A stretch of 16,420 nt of DNA, taken from NCBI GenBank assembly GCA_964584595.1, contig CAZPAM010000060.1:1-16420 (forward strand), written 5' to 3'. The position numbers and the translations under genes are program-made. This DNA is from Scalindua sp964584595 (lineage in GTDB: Bacteria > Planctomycetota > Brocadiia > Brocadiales > Scalinduaceae). Every line of letters starts with the position of its first letter. Within the stretch, counting starts at the first letter, position 1. Below the pieces are notes generated by a model, which saw only the letters and a program-made list of their open reading frames with translations, was not told the origin of the DNA and did no database searches. Below are positions 1 through 7,002 of this stretch, piece after piece.

Positions 1-564
1 ATCAAAATCACCGGAGAATTGTTTAGTAATCTTTATCCCCTTAATCTTATCCTTCGATATATTAGGAATATTGACATTGAGCAGAGTCCCTCTTGGTAAT
101 TCTTTATTGATTATATGGCTTACTATATCTTTTGCTATATCTGCAGCCCCATGAATATCAGGTGGAGACTCTGAAATCTCCAGCGAAATTGCCACAGAAG
201 GAATACCTAAAAGAGCTCCTTCTATAGCTGCGGCAACTGTCCCGGAATATAATACATTAATGCCAACATTAGCGCCTATATTAATACCGGATACAAGCAT
301 GTCAGACTTCTCACTCATTATCTCTCTCACCGCAAGTTTGACACAATCTGCCGGTGAACCGTCTATTCCATAACCGATAAAGTCACCATTTACAGATACC
401 TCCCTCACTCTCAAAGGATGACTGAAGGTAATCGTATGTCCCACACCACTTTTCTGCACATCCGGCGCAACAACCGTAACAGAACCAAATGACATCAGCT
501 CCTTCTTTAGAGTCAAAATGCCCGGTGAGTAGATACCATCATCATTTGTTAAAATTATCTTCAA
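1..564 (-). CDS. surE: 5'/3'-nucleotidase SurE, C-terminus cut by window edge
   Basis: SurE is a metal-dependent phosphatase that hydrolyses nucleoside 5'- and 3'-monophosphates in the cytoplasm. The 188 residues present begin MKIILTNDDG, the family hallmark. The four metal ligands known in SurE can be placed: D8, D9, S39 (in QKSG) and N95 (in SGINIGANVG). The family is about 250 residues long, so roughly 60 C-terminal residues lie outside the window. The start is TTG, chosen because the family motif begins right there and a strong Shine-Dalgarno (GGAGGG, complement of 568-574) sits just upstream; there is no in-frame ATG nearby. It lies 40 nt downstream of the cupin-SHOCT lipoprotein gene on the same strand and may be cotranscribed with it, with a short GC hairpin between them. 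Assignment is firm; only the 3' end is missing. Confidence 0.95.
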   Translation of the reverse strand, partial: MKIILTNDDGIYSPGILTLKKELMSFGSVTVVAPDVQKSGVGHTITFSHPLRVREVSVNGDFIGYGIDGSPADCVKLAVREIMSEKSDMLVSGINIGANVGINVLYSGTVAAAIEGALLGIPSVAISLEISESPPDIHGAADIAKDIVSHIINKELPRGTLLNVNIPNISKDKIKGIKITKQFSGDFD

Positions 565-578
565 AAATCCCTCCCTGT

Positions 579-597
579 CCGCCAGACTGTTAGGCGG
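579..597. repeat. Short GC-rich inverted repeat between two genes
   Basis: CCGCC (579-583) and GGCGG (593-597) are perfect inverted repeats with a 9-nt loop, lying between the stop of the cupin lipoprotein gene and the start of surE. There is no T-run after it on the minus strand, so it does not look like an intrinsic terminator. An mRNA-stabilising or partially attenuating hairpin is possible, but with only five base pairs this is weak. Confidence 0.35.
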
Positions 598-604
598 GAA
601 TTCT

Positions 605-1504
605 TCAATCTTTCAGTCCGCTTTCACTGATTACTTCAGTTTTTTTGGCCTCAAATTCTTCCTGACTAATCAATCCTTCATCTTTTAATCTTTGTAATAC
701 TTTAAGTTTTTCGTCTAGAACAATTCTGTCAATTATCACCTTTTCTTCTTTCTTAACCTTTTGCCTTGCATCTCTAATCTTTTGCTTTCCTTCCTCTGTC
801 AAGACAAGAATCTTTTGTTCTTCTTCAATTACGTCGCTTGCCTCCCCCTCTTCTTCTTTACCAGGCTCTATTTTTTCTTCATCTTTACCCCACAAACCGA
901 ACAATTTCTTATCCTCTCCATCCTCCTTCTTCATTTCTTTCCTGGATTTCTTGATAGCCTTGTCGTATATATTTTTCTTCTTCTTTTTAATGCCGACTGA
1001 TTCTTTAAGTTCTGTTATATCATTACCGTCAAAAGGAGGCGAAAATATTGAAGCAACAATGCTTGTCTCTTCTCCAGTATTAATAAATTTATGCACGCTC
1101 AATCTTGGAATCACCACCATCATGCCTTCTTTTACACTATGGCGCGAACCATTAAGATCCAATATACCGCTTCCTTTGTTAACGTGCATTATTACATCAT
1201 GGTGCTTATGATAATGTGAATCCATTTCAGCGTTCGCTCTGATTTGAAAAAGATATATACTTGAACTCTTGTCTTTGCCTATTGGAATAATCATAATGTT
1301 CTCATCTTCCGCAAGGGCTTTTTCATTTACAATTTCATCAATATTCTTTATTTCAGGTAAGAATATCTCTGGAAAAGAGGTGGGATTTCTTAATGACTCG
1401 ACAAACTCGCCGGGTTTCTGCATTCCCTTACAACCGGAAACAACAAGGAATACAATAGACATGAAAAACATAAATATATTTTTAAAAAGCAGAATTTTAG
1501 GCAT
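605..1504 (-). CDS. Cupin-domain lipoprotein with C-terminal SHOCT domain
   Basis: This is a predicted 299-aa envelope lipoprotein. Residues 1-25 form a signal peptide ending in the lipobox VVSGC (C25). A cupin domain spans about residues 70-155: the metal-binding cluster H97-Y-H99-K-H101-H102 and the second motif ending in H138 are visible, so a metal-binding cupin is likely. Residues 172-255 are highly charged (runs of K, then KE/EE-rich) and probably extended or coiled. Residues 265-291 resemble a SHOCT domain (KLKVLQRLKDEGLISQEEFE), a short oligomerisation or tethering module usually found at C-termini. The ATG at 1504 is preferred over an in-frame TTG 13 codons upstream because the signal peptide begins there and AGGG precedes it. 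Enzymatic function is unknown. Transcription probably starts near 1549 from a promoter overlapped by an inverted repeat. Confidence 0.8.
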   Translation of the reverse strand: MPKILLFKNIFMFFMSIVFLVVSGCKGMQKPGEFVESLRNPTSFPEIFLPEIKNIDEIVNEKALAEDENIMIIPIGKDKSSSIYLFQIRANAEMDSHYHKHHDVIMHVNKGSGILDLNGSRHSVKEGMMVVIPRLSVHKFINTGEETSIVASIFSPPFDGNDITELKESVGIKKKKKNIYDKAIKKSRKEMKKEDGEDKKLFGLWGKDEEKIEPGKEEEGEASDVIEEEQKILVLTEEGKQKIRDARQKVKKEEKVIIDRIVLDEKLKVLQRLKDEGLISQEEFEAKKTEVISESGLKD

Positions 1505-1552
1505 AATTACCCTGTAATGACCCTTTCCGGCAACTTTCAACAAATTATGTTA

Positions 1553-1584
1553 CTGATATTAACAGCAATATCAGAGCTGGTCAA
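1553..1584 (-). promoter_or_regulatory. Candidate promoter with overlapping 8-bp inverted-repeat operator
   Basis: Read on the minus strand, TTGACC (1579-1584) and TAATAT (1556-1561) are separated by exactly 17 bp, a sigma70-like layout giving a start near 1549 and a 45-nt leader for the cupin lipoprotein gene. A perfect inverted repeat, CTGATATT (1553-1560) and AATATCAG (1567-1574) with a 6-bp spacer, covers the -10 box and half of the promoter spacer. That position is typical of a repressor operator. No cognate regulator is encoded in the window. Confidence 0.45.
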
Positions 1585-1716
1585 TATAAATTAACCACTG
1601 GATACTAACCATGAAAAGAAAACTTCATTACATATTTTCATTGAAATAGTTCCTCTTAAAATATAACCTTAGAGTTGATATTAATCATGTAATATTGCAA
1701 ATTTGTTTTATTTAAA

Positions 1717-2520
1717 ATGTTCAGAAGAGTATCATTAATACCAATAATATTGTTCTTAACTTCGTGTCATAGTTATTTGGCTAATTCCCCTGTCAACCTC
1801 AATGACATTATGGATGGCAGGTGTACGATAATTGACATGACATATCCCCTAAACCAGAATAATGCCTATTGGCCAGGCCCATCTTATTCCCCTTTTGAAC
1901 ATAAGACAGTAGCAACTCTGGAAGATGATGGTGTTTTCTCAGCCGTGTACTCTACGCCTGAACACCTGGGCACGCACATAGATTCACCTAATCACTTTGA
2001 AGACAATCAGCCATCTGTTGATAAACTCAGACTTGAAACCCTTATCGGCCCTGCATCCGTTATAGATATCTCAGCAAAAGTAGAGCTTAACGCAGATTAT
2101 GAACTTACTATTGAAGACATTACCTTTTGGGAAAAATCAAATGGCAGCATACAAGATAGATCTGTTGTTGTTCTCAATACAGGTTGGTGGAAAAGGTGGA
2201 GTGATTATGACAAATACAAAAATGCTGATAAGGCTGGAATGCTACATTTCCCGGGTTTTTCCAGTAATGCAGTAAAGTTTTTAGTTGAAGAGAGAAACAT
2301 TAAGGGGATAGGCATAGATACTCTAAGCGCTGATAATGGAATGTCATCTGATTTTGCAGTCCATCACATTATAAATGGTGCCGGCAAATATATATTGGAA
2401 AATGTAGCTAATCTTGATAAACTTCCACCCATAGGAGCAATCCTTATCGTAGCACCGATAAAGATTGAAGGAGGTTCAGGCGGACAAGCCAGGATATGGG
2501 CAATCTTACCACCGCCATAA
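1717..2520 (+). CDS. Cyclase-family (kynurenine formamidase-like) hydrolase, lipoprotein
   Basis: This 267-aa protein belongs to the metal-dependent cyclase family (PF04199) that includes bacterial kynurenine formamidase and polyketide cyclases. The diagnostic metal-binding motif HxGTHxDxPxH is intact as H83-L-G-T-H87-I-D89-S-P91-N-H93. The family's DMTYPL-type opening (residues 40-45) and the C-terminal GGSGGQARIWAIL are also present. Unlike typical cytoplasmic members, it carries an N-terminal signal with a lipobox (FLTSC, C17), so it is probably anchored on the periplasmic side. The exact substrate cannot be told from sequence; formamidase activity on kynurenine is only one option. No clear Shine-Dalgarno precedes the ATG. 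It is divergent from the cupin lipoprotein and is followed by small genes on the same strand. Confidence 0.85.
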   Translation: MFRRVSLIPIILFLTSCHSYLANSPVNLNDIMDGRCTIIDMTYPLNQNNAYWPGPSYSPFEHKTVATLEDDGVFSAVYSTPEHLGTHIDSPNHFEDNQPSVDKLRLETLIGPASVIDISAKVELNADYELTIEDITFWEKSNGSIQDRSVVVLNTGWWKRWSDYDKYKNADKAGMLHFPGFSSNAVKFLVEERNIKGIGIDTLSADNGMSSDFAVHHIINGAGKYILENVANLDKLPPIGAILIVAPIKIEGGSGGQARIWAILPPP

Positions 2521-2605
2521 CCCTTAGGATTCTGATTATAATCTGGTACTTAAGAATCAAGTTCTTGAAATAGCATAGAAATATAAACGACAAGGAGTAT
2601 TTGTT

Positions 2606-2788
2606 ATGAGAGTTGTAGATAGAAGAAGAGTCTTACCGGAAGTAACTATCGGTCTAAACAAAGAAGAAACCATTACACTTGCATCTATTCTGAGTAAGAG
2701 TGAATTAGAAAAAGAATTTTGCCGTGATCTTTTATCAGAAATTGACGTAGTCCTGAAAGATGATGATTTCAAGGAAAGAGATGTTTGA
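2606..2788 (+). CDS. Small hypothetical protein, 60 aa
   Basis: I do not recognise this 60-residue protein. It is soluble and strongly charged, with a basic N-terminus (RVVDRRR) and an acidic-helical second half (SELEKEFCRDLLSEIDVVLKD). There is no signal or membrane segment. It is judged real because a good Shine-Dalgarno (AAGGAG, 2592-2597) sits 8 nt before the ATG and the reading frame runs in the direction of its neighbours; the opposite-strand frame across it lacks such support. A perfect -10 box (TATAAT, 2537-2542) lies about 60 nt upstream without a good -35, so it may have its own promoter. The next gene begins 14 nt after its stop, suggesting cotranscription. Confidence 0.6.
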   Translation: MRVVDRRRVLPEVTIGLNKEETITLASILSKSELEKEFCRDLLSEIDVVLKDDDFKERDV

Positions 2789-2802
2789 TCAATTAATCAT
2801 CT

Positions 2803-3171
2803 ATGATTCTGACTGCCAAACAAAAATACAGGCTTTTTCTAATAGTATTATTAATATGTTTTTCAGGGTGTACAACATATCAGAAAACTGCATCGCCACA
2901 TACAGCAAAAAAAGATGAATGGTTTGCAAAAGACAAGGCGCAACATTTCTCAGCTTCCCTCCTGATTGGAGCAGTGACATATTCAATAGCGAGAGCAGGA
3001 GAAGCAGACAAGGATGACGCAAGCATAATAGGTTTCTCGTTCTCAAGTACATGCGGTATTGCTAAAGAAATCAATGATGAGATCAAACGAAATGATTGGA
3101 GCTATAAGGATCTGATATGGGACCTTATTGGCAGTGTTGCCGGAGTGTCAATTGCCAATGCATTAGACTGA
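2803..3171 (+). CDS. YfiM-like (DUF2279) lipoprotein
   Basis: This is a 122-aa predicted lipoprotein with a hydrophobic N-terminal signal and the lipobox CFSGC (C23). The mature part has the DUF2279/YfiM pattern: DKAQHFSAS (about residues 44-52), a GxAKEINDE-like segment, and a C-terminal DLIWDLIGSVAGVSIA. Members are small outer-membrane or periplasmic lipoproteins of unknown function. The acidic-plus-glycine-helix C-terminus suggests a membrane-associated helix. No good Shine-Dalgarno lies immediately upstream; with only 14 nt to the previous stop, translational coupling to the 60-aa gene is plausible. Family assignment is from remembered motif pattern. Confidence 0.7.
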   Translation: MILTAKQKYRLFLIVLLICFSGCTTYQKTASPHTAKKDEWFAKDKAQHFSASLLIGAVTYSIARAGEADKDDASIIGFSFSSTCGIAKEINDEIKRNDWSYKDLIWDLIGSVAGVSIANALD

Positions 3172-3292
3172 CACTTTTAACCGAACTAGTTACAGATAAT
3201 AATTTAGAAAAATTATCGGATTGGGTGATTCAGACCTCAAGAATTATTGAATCCCTAAATCCAGATTTAAATTTATTGCAAATCTAATTCAA

Positions 3293-3784
3293 ATGAATAT
3301 TTACCTGGTGAGGCATGGAGCTGCCCACACAAAAGAGGATGATCCGGAAAAACATCTCAACAAAGATGGCCTTGATCAGTGCCACTTGTCTGGAAGGGCT
3401 TTAAATCGATTAGACACCAGGTTTGATCTCGTAATCAGCAGCCCCAAGGTACGTGCCCGTCAAACGGCAGAAATCATTGCCGATGAAGTAGGATATCCAA
3501 AGAGTGAAATCAAAGTCACTGAAACGCTGGAGCCTATGGCATCTCCGAAAGATATAATTTCATACCTAAATAACTTTACAGAAAAGAATAGTATTATGCT
3601 TGCCGGCCACCTGCCTTTACTTGGAAACCTTGCTTCAGAGTTACTGAACAAGAGCACACAAATCTCATTGTATTTTAAAGCTGGTGCAGTCTGCCAAATT
3701 GACGTCGACCATCCAATTTCTCATACCGGTATTCTTCGATGGTTCTTAACACCGGAACAAATCAGGCTCATAGCGCAAACTTGA
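3293..3784 (+). CDS. sixA: Phosphohistidine phosphatase SixA-type histidine phosphatase
   Basis: This 163-aa protein is a small histidine-phosphatase (phosphoglycerate-mutase superfamily) of the SixA type. The catalytic RHG is at residues 7-9 (H8 is the phospho-accepting His), the second signature SSPKVRARQTAEI is at 49-61, and the second catalytic His is in AGHLPLL (H106). The length matches SixA (about 160 residues). In E. coli SixA removes phosphate from the histidine of a phosphotransfer domain. Here the gene lies 177 nt upstream of a sensor histidine kinase on the same strand, which is suggestive, but the kinase has its own promoter. No Shine-Dalgarno is visible before the ATG. The family is firm; the substrate is inferred. 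Confidence 0.85.
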   Translation: MNIYLVRHGAAHTKEDDPEKHLNKDGLDQCHLSGRALNRLDTRFDLVISSPKVRARQTAEIIADEVGYPKSEIKVTETLEPMASPKDIISYLNNFTEKNSIMLAGHLPLLGNLASELLNKSTQISLYFKAGAVCQIDVDHPISHTGILRWFLTPEQIRLIAQT

Positions 3785-3925
3785 ACAGTAGACGGAATCT
3801 TTGTTTATCCATACACATTATCCTCGACAAATCCTCCTTTCACACTTCCAAGTAAGTTCCTACACAAGATTTTTGCGTAATAATTCCGAAAAAAAGATTG
3901 TCTGTCTAACCGTGTTATTTAGTCA

Positions 3926-3954
3926 TTTACACTAACTACATTATTTTCTACAAT
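3926..3954 (+). promoter_or_regulatory. Promoter of the Amt-kinase gene; predicts a leaderless mRNA
   Basis: TTTACA (3926-3931), a 17-bp spacer and TACAAT (3949-3954) each match the sigma70 consensus at five of six positions. Only 7 nt (aacactt) separate the -10 box from the ATG at 3962, so transcription should start at or next to the A of the start codon. There is no Shine-Dalgarno, consistent with a leaderless transcript. Confidence 0.6.
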
Positions 3955-3961
3955 AACACTT

Positions 3962-5962
3962 ATGATAGACAAATCGTTAGTCGATATCTTTTGGGTCTTG
4001 ATATGTGCCGGCCTGGTGTTTCTAATGCAGGCCGGATTTACATGCCTGGAGTCCGGACTGACACGATCAAAGAACAGCATAAACGTTGCGATAAAGAATA
4101 TTACCGACTTTGGAATCTCTACTATTCTATTCTGGAGCTTTGGCTTTGCTTTGATGTTTGGCACAACCGTTGATGGCTGGATCGGGTCAACAGGATTTTT
4201 GCTATCTCTTGACGAGGGACCGTGGACTAATGCATTCTTCCTGTTTGAGATTATGTTCTGTGCGACAGCAGTTACTATTGTTTCAGGTGCAACAGCAGAA
4301 CGATTACGGTTCAGAAGCTACATTATCATATCTATTATACTTGCCGGTCTGATATACCCGATGTTTGGACATTGGGTTTGGAGCGGAATTCAAACAGGAT
4401 TGCCTTCTGGTTGGCTGGGGATGATGGGCTTTGTAGATTTCGCAGGTTCGACTGTAGTCCACAGTGTTGGGGGGTGGGTTGCCCTGGCAGCACTACTGGT
4501 TATCGGCCCACGTGAGGGACGTTTCCCTCTTGTTGGAACTCACATGAAGATCCATGGCAGCAACCTTCCCCTATCGGTACTCGGTGTGTTACTTCTGTGG
4601 ATTGGTTGGTTCGGATTCAACGGTGGCAGTACCCTTGCCTTGAACGACCAGGTATCGGGAATCATCACAAATACATTTCTGGCCGGTGCTTCAGGAGCTA
4701 TGGTTACACTAACAATAGGATGGATCATACGTAAGCAAGCTGACGCTGAACTTGTAATCTTTGGATCAATCGCAGGCCTCGTGGCCATCACTGCTTCCGC
4801 ACATGCTGTCAGCACTGTGTCAGCCCTTGCAATCGGTGGAATTGGGGGTGGTATCATGTTAGGAATAGACTATCTTTTGGAATATTTGCATATTGATGAT
4901 GCTGTGGGCGCAATCCCTGTTCACCTGGGCGCCGGTATATGGGGAACGCTTGCGGTTGCCATCTTCGGAAAGCCTGAACTGCTGAACACAGGACTCAACC
5001 TCTGGAAGCAACTCTTGATTCAGGCAATAGGTGTAGGAATCTGTTTTTTATGGACTTTCGGTATATCTTATGCTTTCTTTCTACTAATAAACCGTTTCTT
5101 TCCATTACGCGTTACACCTGAGGATGAATATATTGGTCTAAACGTCTCAGAACACGGAGCCACTACAGAACTCCTCGATATGTTCAGGACAATGGACAGC
5201 CAGGCCAGGACAGGCGACATGAGCCTCCGTGTACCAGTAGAGCCATTCACAGAAGTCGGGCAGATTGCCGAACGTTATAATTGGGTGATGAATGCCCTTG
5301 AGAAAGAGTCAGCAAAAACAGAAAATTCACTCAAAGAAAAAGAAATGCTTCTTCGTGAGATTCACCACCGTGTAAAAAATAATCTACAGGTTATTTCCAG
5401 TCTGCTCAGCCTTCAATCCAGATACAGCAAGGATAAACAGGCCATAGAAATGGCGAAAGAGAGCCAGAACCGGATAAAGGCGATGGCTCTTATTCACGAA
5501 AAACTATACCGTTCTAAAGATTTTGCAAATGTTGAATTTAATGATTATATTAAGAACCTGGTAAATGACCTGTTTGCATCTTACAAAGTGAGCGCTTCCA
5601 GAATTGTACTGAACATGGATATTGAGAATATTTCCCTGGGCATTGATACTGCAATCCCCACCGGATTAATCGTCAATGAACTGGTTACCAATTGCCTGAA
5701 ATATGCATTTACTGAAGGCAATGATGGCGAAGTCATGATATCTCTTCGTTCACTTGATGATGATGAGAAAGAATTAATAGTCAGTGATAATGGGGTTGGA
5801 CTTCCAGAATCCCTGGACATTAAAAAGGCTGAATCACTGGGCTTAAGGATGATCACCAATTTAACAGAAAAATCGCTTCATGGCAAAGTTAATATAAACA
5901 AAAGTAATGGAACAGAATTCCAGATTATTTTTAAAGAAAAAGAATACAAGGAAAGGATATAA
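3962..5962 (+). CDS. Ammonium transporter-histidine kinase fusion (Amt5-like ammonium sensor)
   Basis: This 666-aa membrane protein fuses a complete Amt/Rh domain (residues 1 to about 390) to a sensor kinase. Amt features include the periplasmic-site Asp in FVDFAG (D159), the pore twin histidines H167 (TVVHSVGG) and H321 (IPVHLGAG), the phenylalanine-gate equivalents F99 and F219, and GWFGFN. Residues about 403-447 resemble the second half of a HAMP linker (SLRVPV...EVGQIAERYN). The kinase has a HisKA_2-type H-box (EIHHRVKNNLQ, H468/H469), an N-box (N572, N577), a G1 box (DNGVGLP, 609-615) and GLRMITNL. The architecture matches Ks-Amt5 of the anammox bacterium Kuenenia, described as an ammonium sensor kinase, so it probably senses ammonium and signals to the regulator 3 nt downstream. 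Whether it also transports is unclear from sequence. Confidence 0.93.
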   Translation: MIDKSLVDIFWVLICAGLVFLMQAGFTCLESGLTRSKNSINVAIKNITDFGISTILFWSFGFALMFGTTVDGWIGSTGFLLSLDEGPWTNAFFLFEIMFCATAVTIVSGATAERLRFRSYIIISIILAGLIYPMFGHWVWSGIQTGLPSGWLGMMGFVDFAGSTVVHSVGGWVALAALLVIGPREGRFPLVGTHMKIHGSNLPLSVLGVLLLWIGWFGFNGGSTLALNDQVSGIITNTFLAGASGAMVTLTIGWIIRKQADAELVIFGSIAGLVAITASAHAVSTVSALAIGGIGGGIMLGIDYLLEYLHIDDAVGAIPVHLGAGIWGTLAVAIFGKPELLNTGLNLWKQLLIQAIGVGICFLWTFGISYAFFLLINRFFPLRVTPEDEYIGLNVSEHGATTELLDMFRTMDSQARTGDMSLRVPVEPFTEVGQIAERYNWVMNALEKESAKTENSLKEKEMLLREIHHRVKNNLQVISSLLSLQSRYSKDKQAIEMAKESQNRIKAMALIHEKLYRSKDFANVEFNDYIKNLVNDLFASYKVSASRIVLNMDIENISLGIDTAIPTGLIVNELVTNCLKYAFTEGNDGEVMISLRSLDDDEKELIVSDNGVGLPESLDIKKAESLGLRMITNLTEKSLHGKVNINKSNGTEFQIIFKEKEYKERI

Positions 5963-5965
5963 GAT

Positions 5966-6469
5966 ATGTCAAAGGCAAGGATAATGATTGTTGAAGATGA
6001 ATGGACGGTTGCTGAAGAGATAAAGATGGTTTTAGAGAGTTTTGAATATACTGTGACCTCTATGTCATCTTCAGGAGAAGAGGCAATCCAGAATGCGGAG
6101 AAGGATAAGCCTGATTTAGTTCTAATGGATATCGTACTGGAAGGTGAAATGGATGGGATACAGGCAGCTAATGAAATCCGCTCACGTTTCAATACTCCCA
6201 TTATCTTCCTCACGGCTTACACCGATGAAAAGATTCTGGAAAGGGCAAGCATAACAGGACCTTTCGGATATATTGTCAAACCATTCGTAAATGAGGATCT
6301 GAAAATATCAATTGAAATTGCCATGTACAAGTATAGGATAGAAAGAGAAAGAAAGCGTTTCATTGAGGAACTACAGGGTGCACTTCCTAAGATCACATCC
6401 TTATCAGGCTTACTTCCAGTTTGCCCTTCCTGCAAAAAGGTACGTGACGCCGAAGGTAATTGGAAGTAA
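5966..6469 (+). CDS. Response regulator with receiver domain and truncated Cys motif
   Basis: This 167-aa protein is the likely partner of the Amt-kinase, starting 3 nt after its stop. The receiver domain (about 1-122) has all key residues: the acidic pocket E10/D11, the phospho-acceptor D55 (LVLMD), T83 and K105 (VKPF). A short helical linker (122-140) leads to a C-terminal segment, residues 146-167, with LSGLLPVC and CPSCKKVRD (C153, C156). This is the beginning of a Cys motif often found at the end of such regulators, where it normally continues for about 30 more residues with FSHG and a second C-x-x-C. Here it stops right after the tryptophan (NWK). There is no DNA-binding output domain. 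It may be an intact receiver with a decayed tail. A purine-rich stretch (aaggaaaggata) provides the ribosome site. Confidence 0.9.
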   Translation: MSKARIMIVEDEWTVAEEIKMVLESFEYTVTSMSSSGEEAIQNAEKDKPDLVLMDIVLEGEMDGIQAANEIRSRFNTPIIFLTAYTDEKILERASITGPFGYIVKPFVNEDLKISIEIAMYKYRIERERKRFIEELQGALPKITSLSGLLPVCPSCKKVRDAEGNWK

Positions 6470-6681
6470 AACTTTTCAAAGTGTAAGGTGTTGGGCTAAT
6501 GATTTAAAGGAATACTCTTTTGATAATACATGCTGGTGGGAACAACTGTTCGGACACATCAAGACGACTTGACTGAGAATATACTCGTACTGTCTGTGTA
6601 ATAATCCCCTAACTACAGCTTTTACACAAAGACATTTCGTACTTAAATTCATTAATTTCCTTTCTAAAAAATATTTGATAC
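6470..6681. other. 212-bp convergent intergenic region, no feature recognised
   Basis: This lies between the response regulator (plus) and the small membrane protein gene (minus). None of the three plus frames encodes the missing half of the regulator's Cys motif. I see no terminator hairpin with a T-run and no RNA gene. The frame that stays open longest after the regulator's stop has no resemblance to a known family. Confidence 0.5.
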
Positions 6682-6939
6682 TTATCTTGTAAACTCTTTC
6701 CTCCCCTTTATTTTCCCGAATATATACAAAAAAAGAATGAATGCACACCCTATACCAGTTGCCGCGTAAATTATAATAGAAGCTAAGGCAGTGTAAATGT
6801 TGGTGTTGAAATTAATTATTGCTGCGATACCAATGGCGAAGAATGTTGTTGCAAGTATTATATATACTCGTTTTCTCATCCTCGCCTTAAGCCTGTGTTT
6901 CGCTTTTTTTCTTTTCTTTATTTTTATCTCTTCTGGCAT
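6682..6939 (-). CDS. Small membrane protein, two predicted helices
   Basis: I do not recognise this 85-aa protein. Its first 24 residues are extremely basic (KIKKRKKAKHRLKARMRKR), followed by two hydrophobic segments at about residues 25-45 and 53-75 and a short basic tail. By the positive-inside rule both ends should face the cytoplasm. It lies 63 nt downstream of the GH15-like gene on the same strand and could be the last gene of that operon. The Shine-Dalgarno is poor (gaagaa about 15 nt upstream). No function can be assigned; the membrane topology is the only firm statement. Confidence 0.6.
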   Translation of the reverse strand: MPEEIKIKKRKKAKHRLKARMRKRVYIILATTFFAIGIAAIINFNTNIYTALASIIIYAATGIGCAFILFLYIFGKIKGRKEFTR

Positions 6940-7002
6940 TATTATCTGAAAATTTCTTCATTTATACTCAGGCTGAATTTGGATTGATTATTTGAGATGC
7001 GT

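Noticed and set aside
6470..6572. Frameshifted continuation of the response regulator
   Set aside because: The open downstream frame reads CWANDLKEYSFDN and similar, with none of the YI, FSHG or C-x-x-C elements expected for the missing tail.
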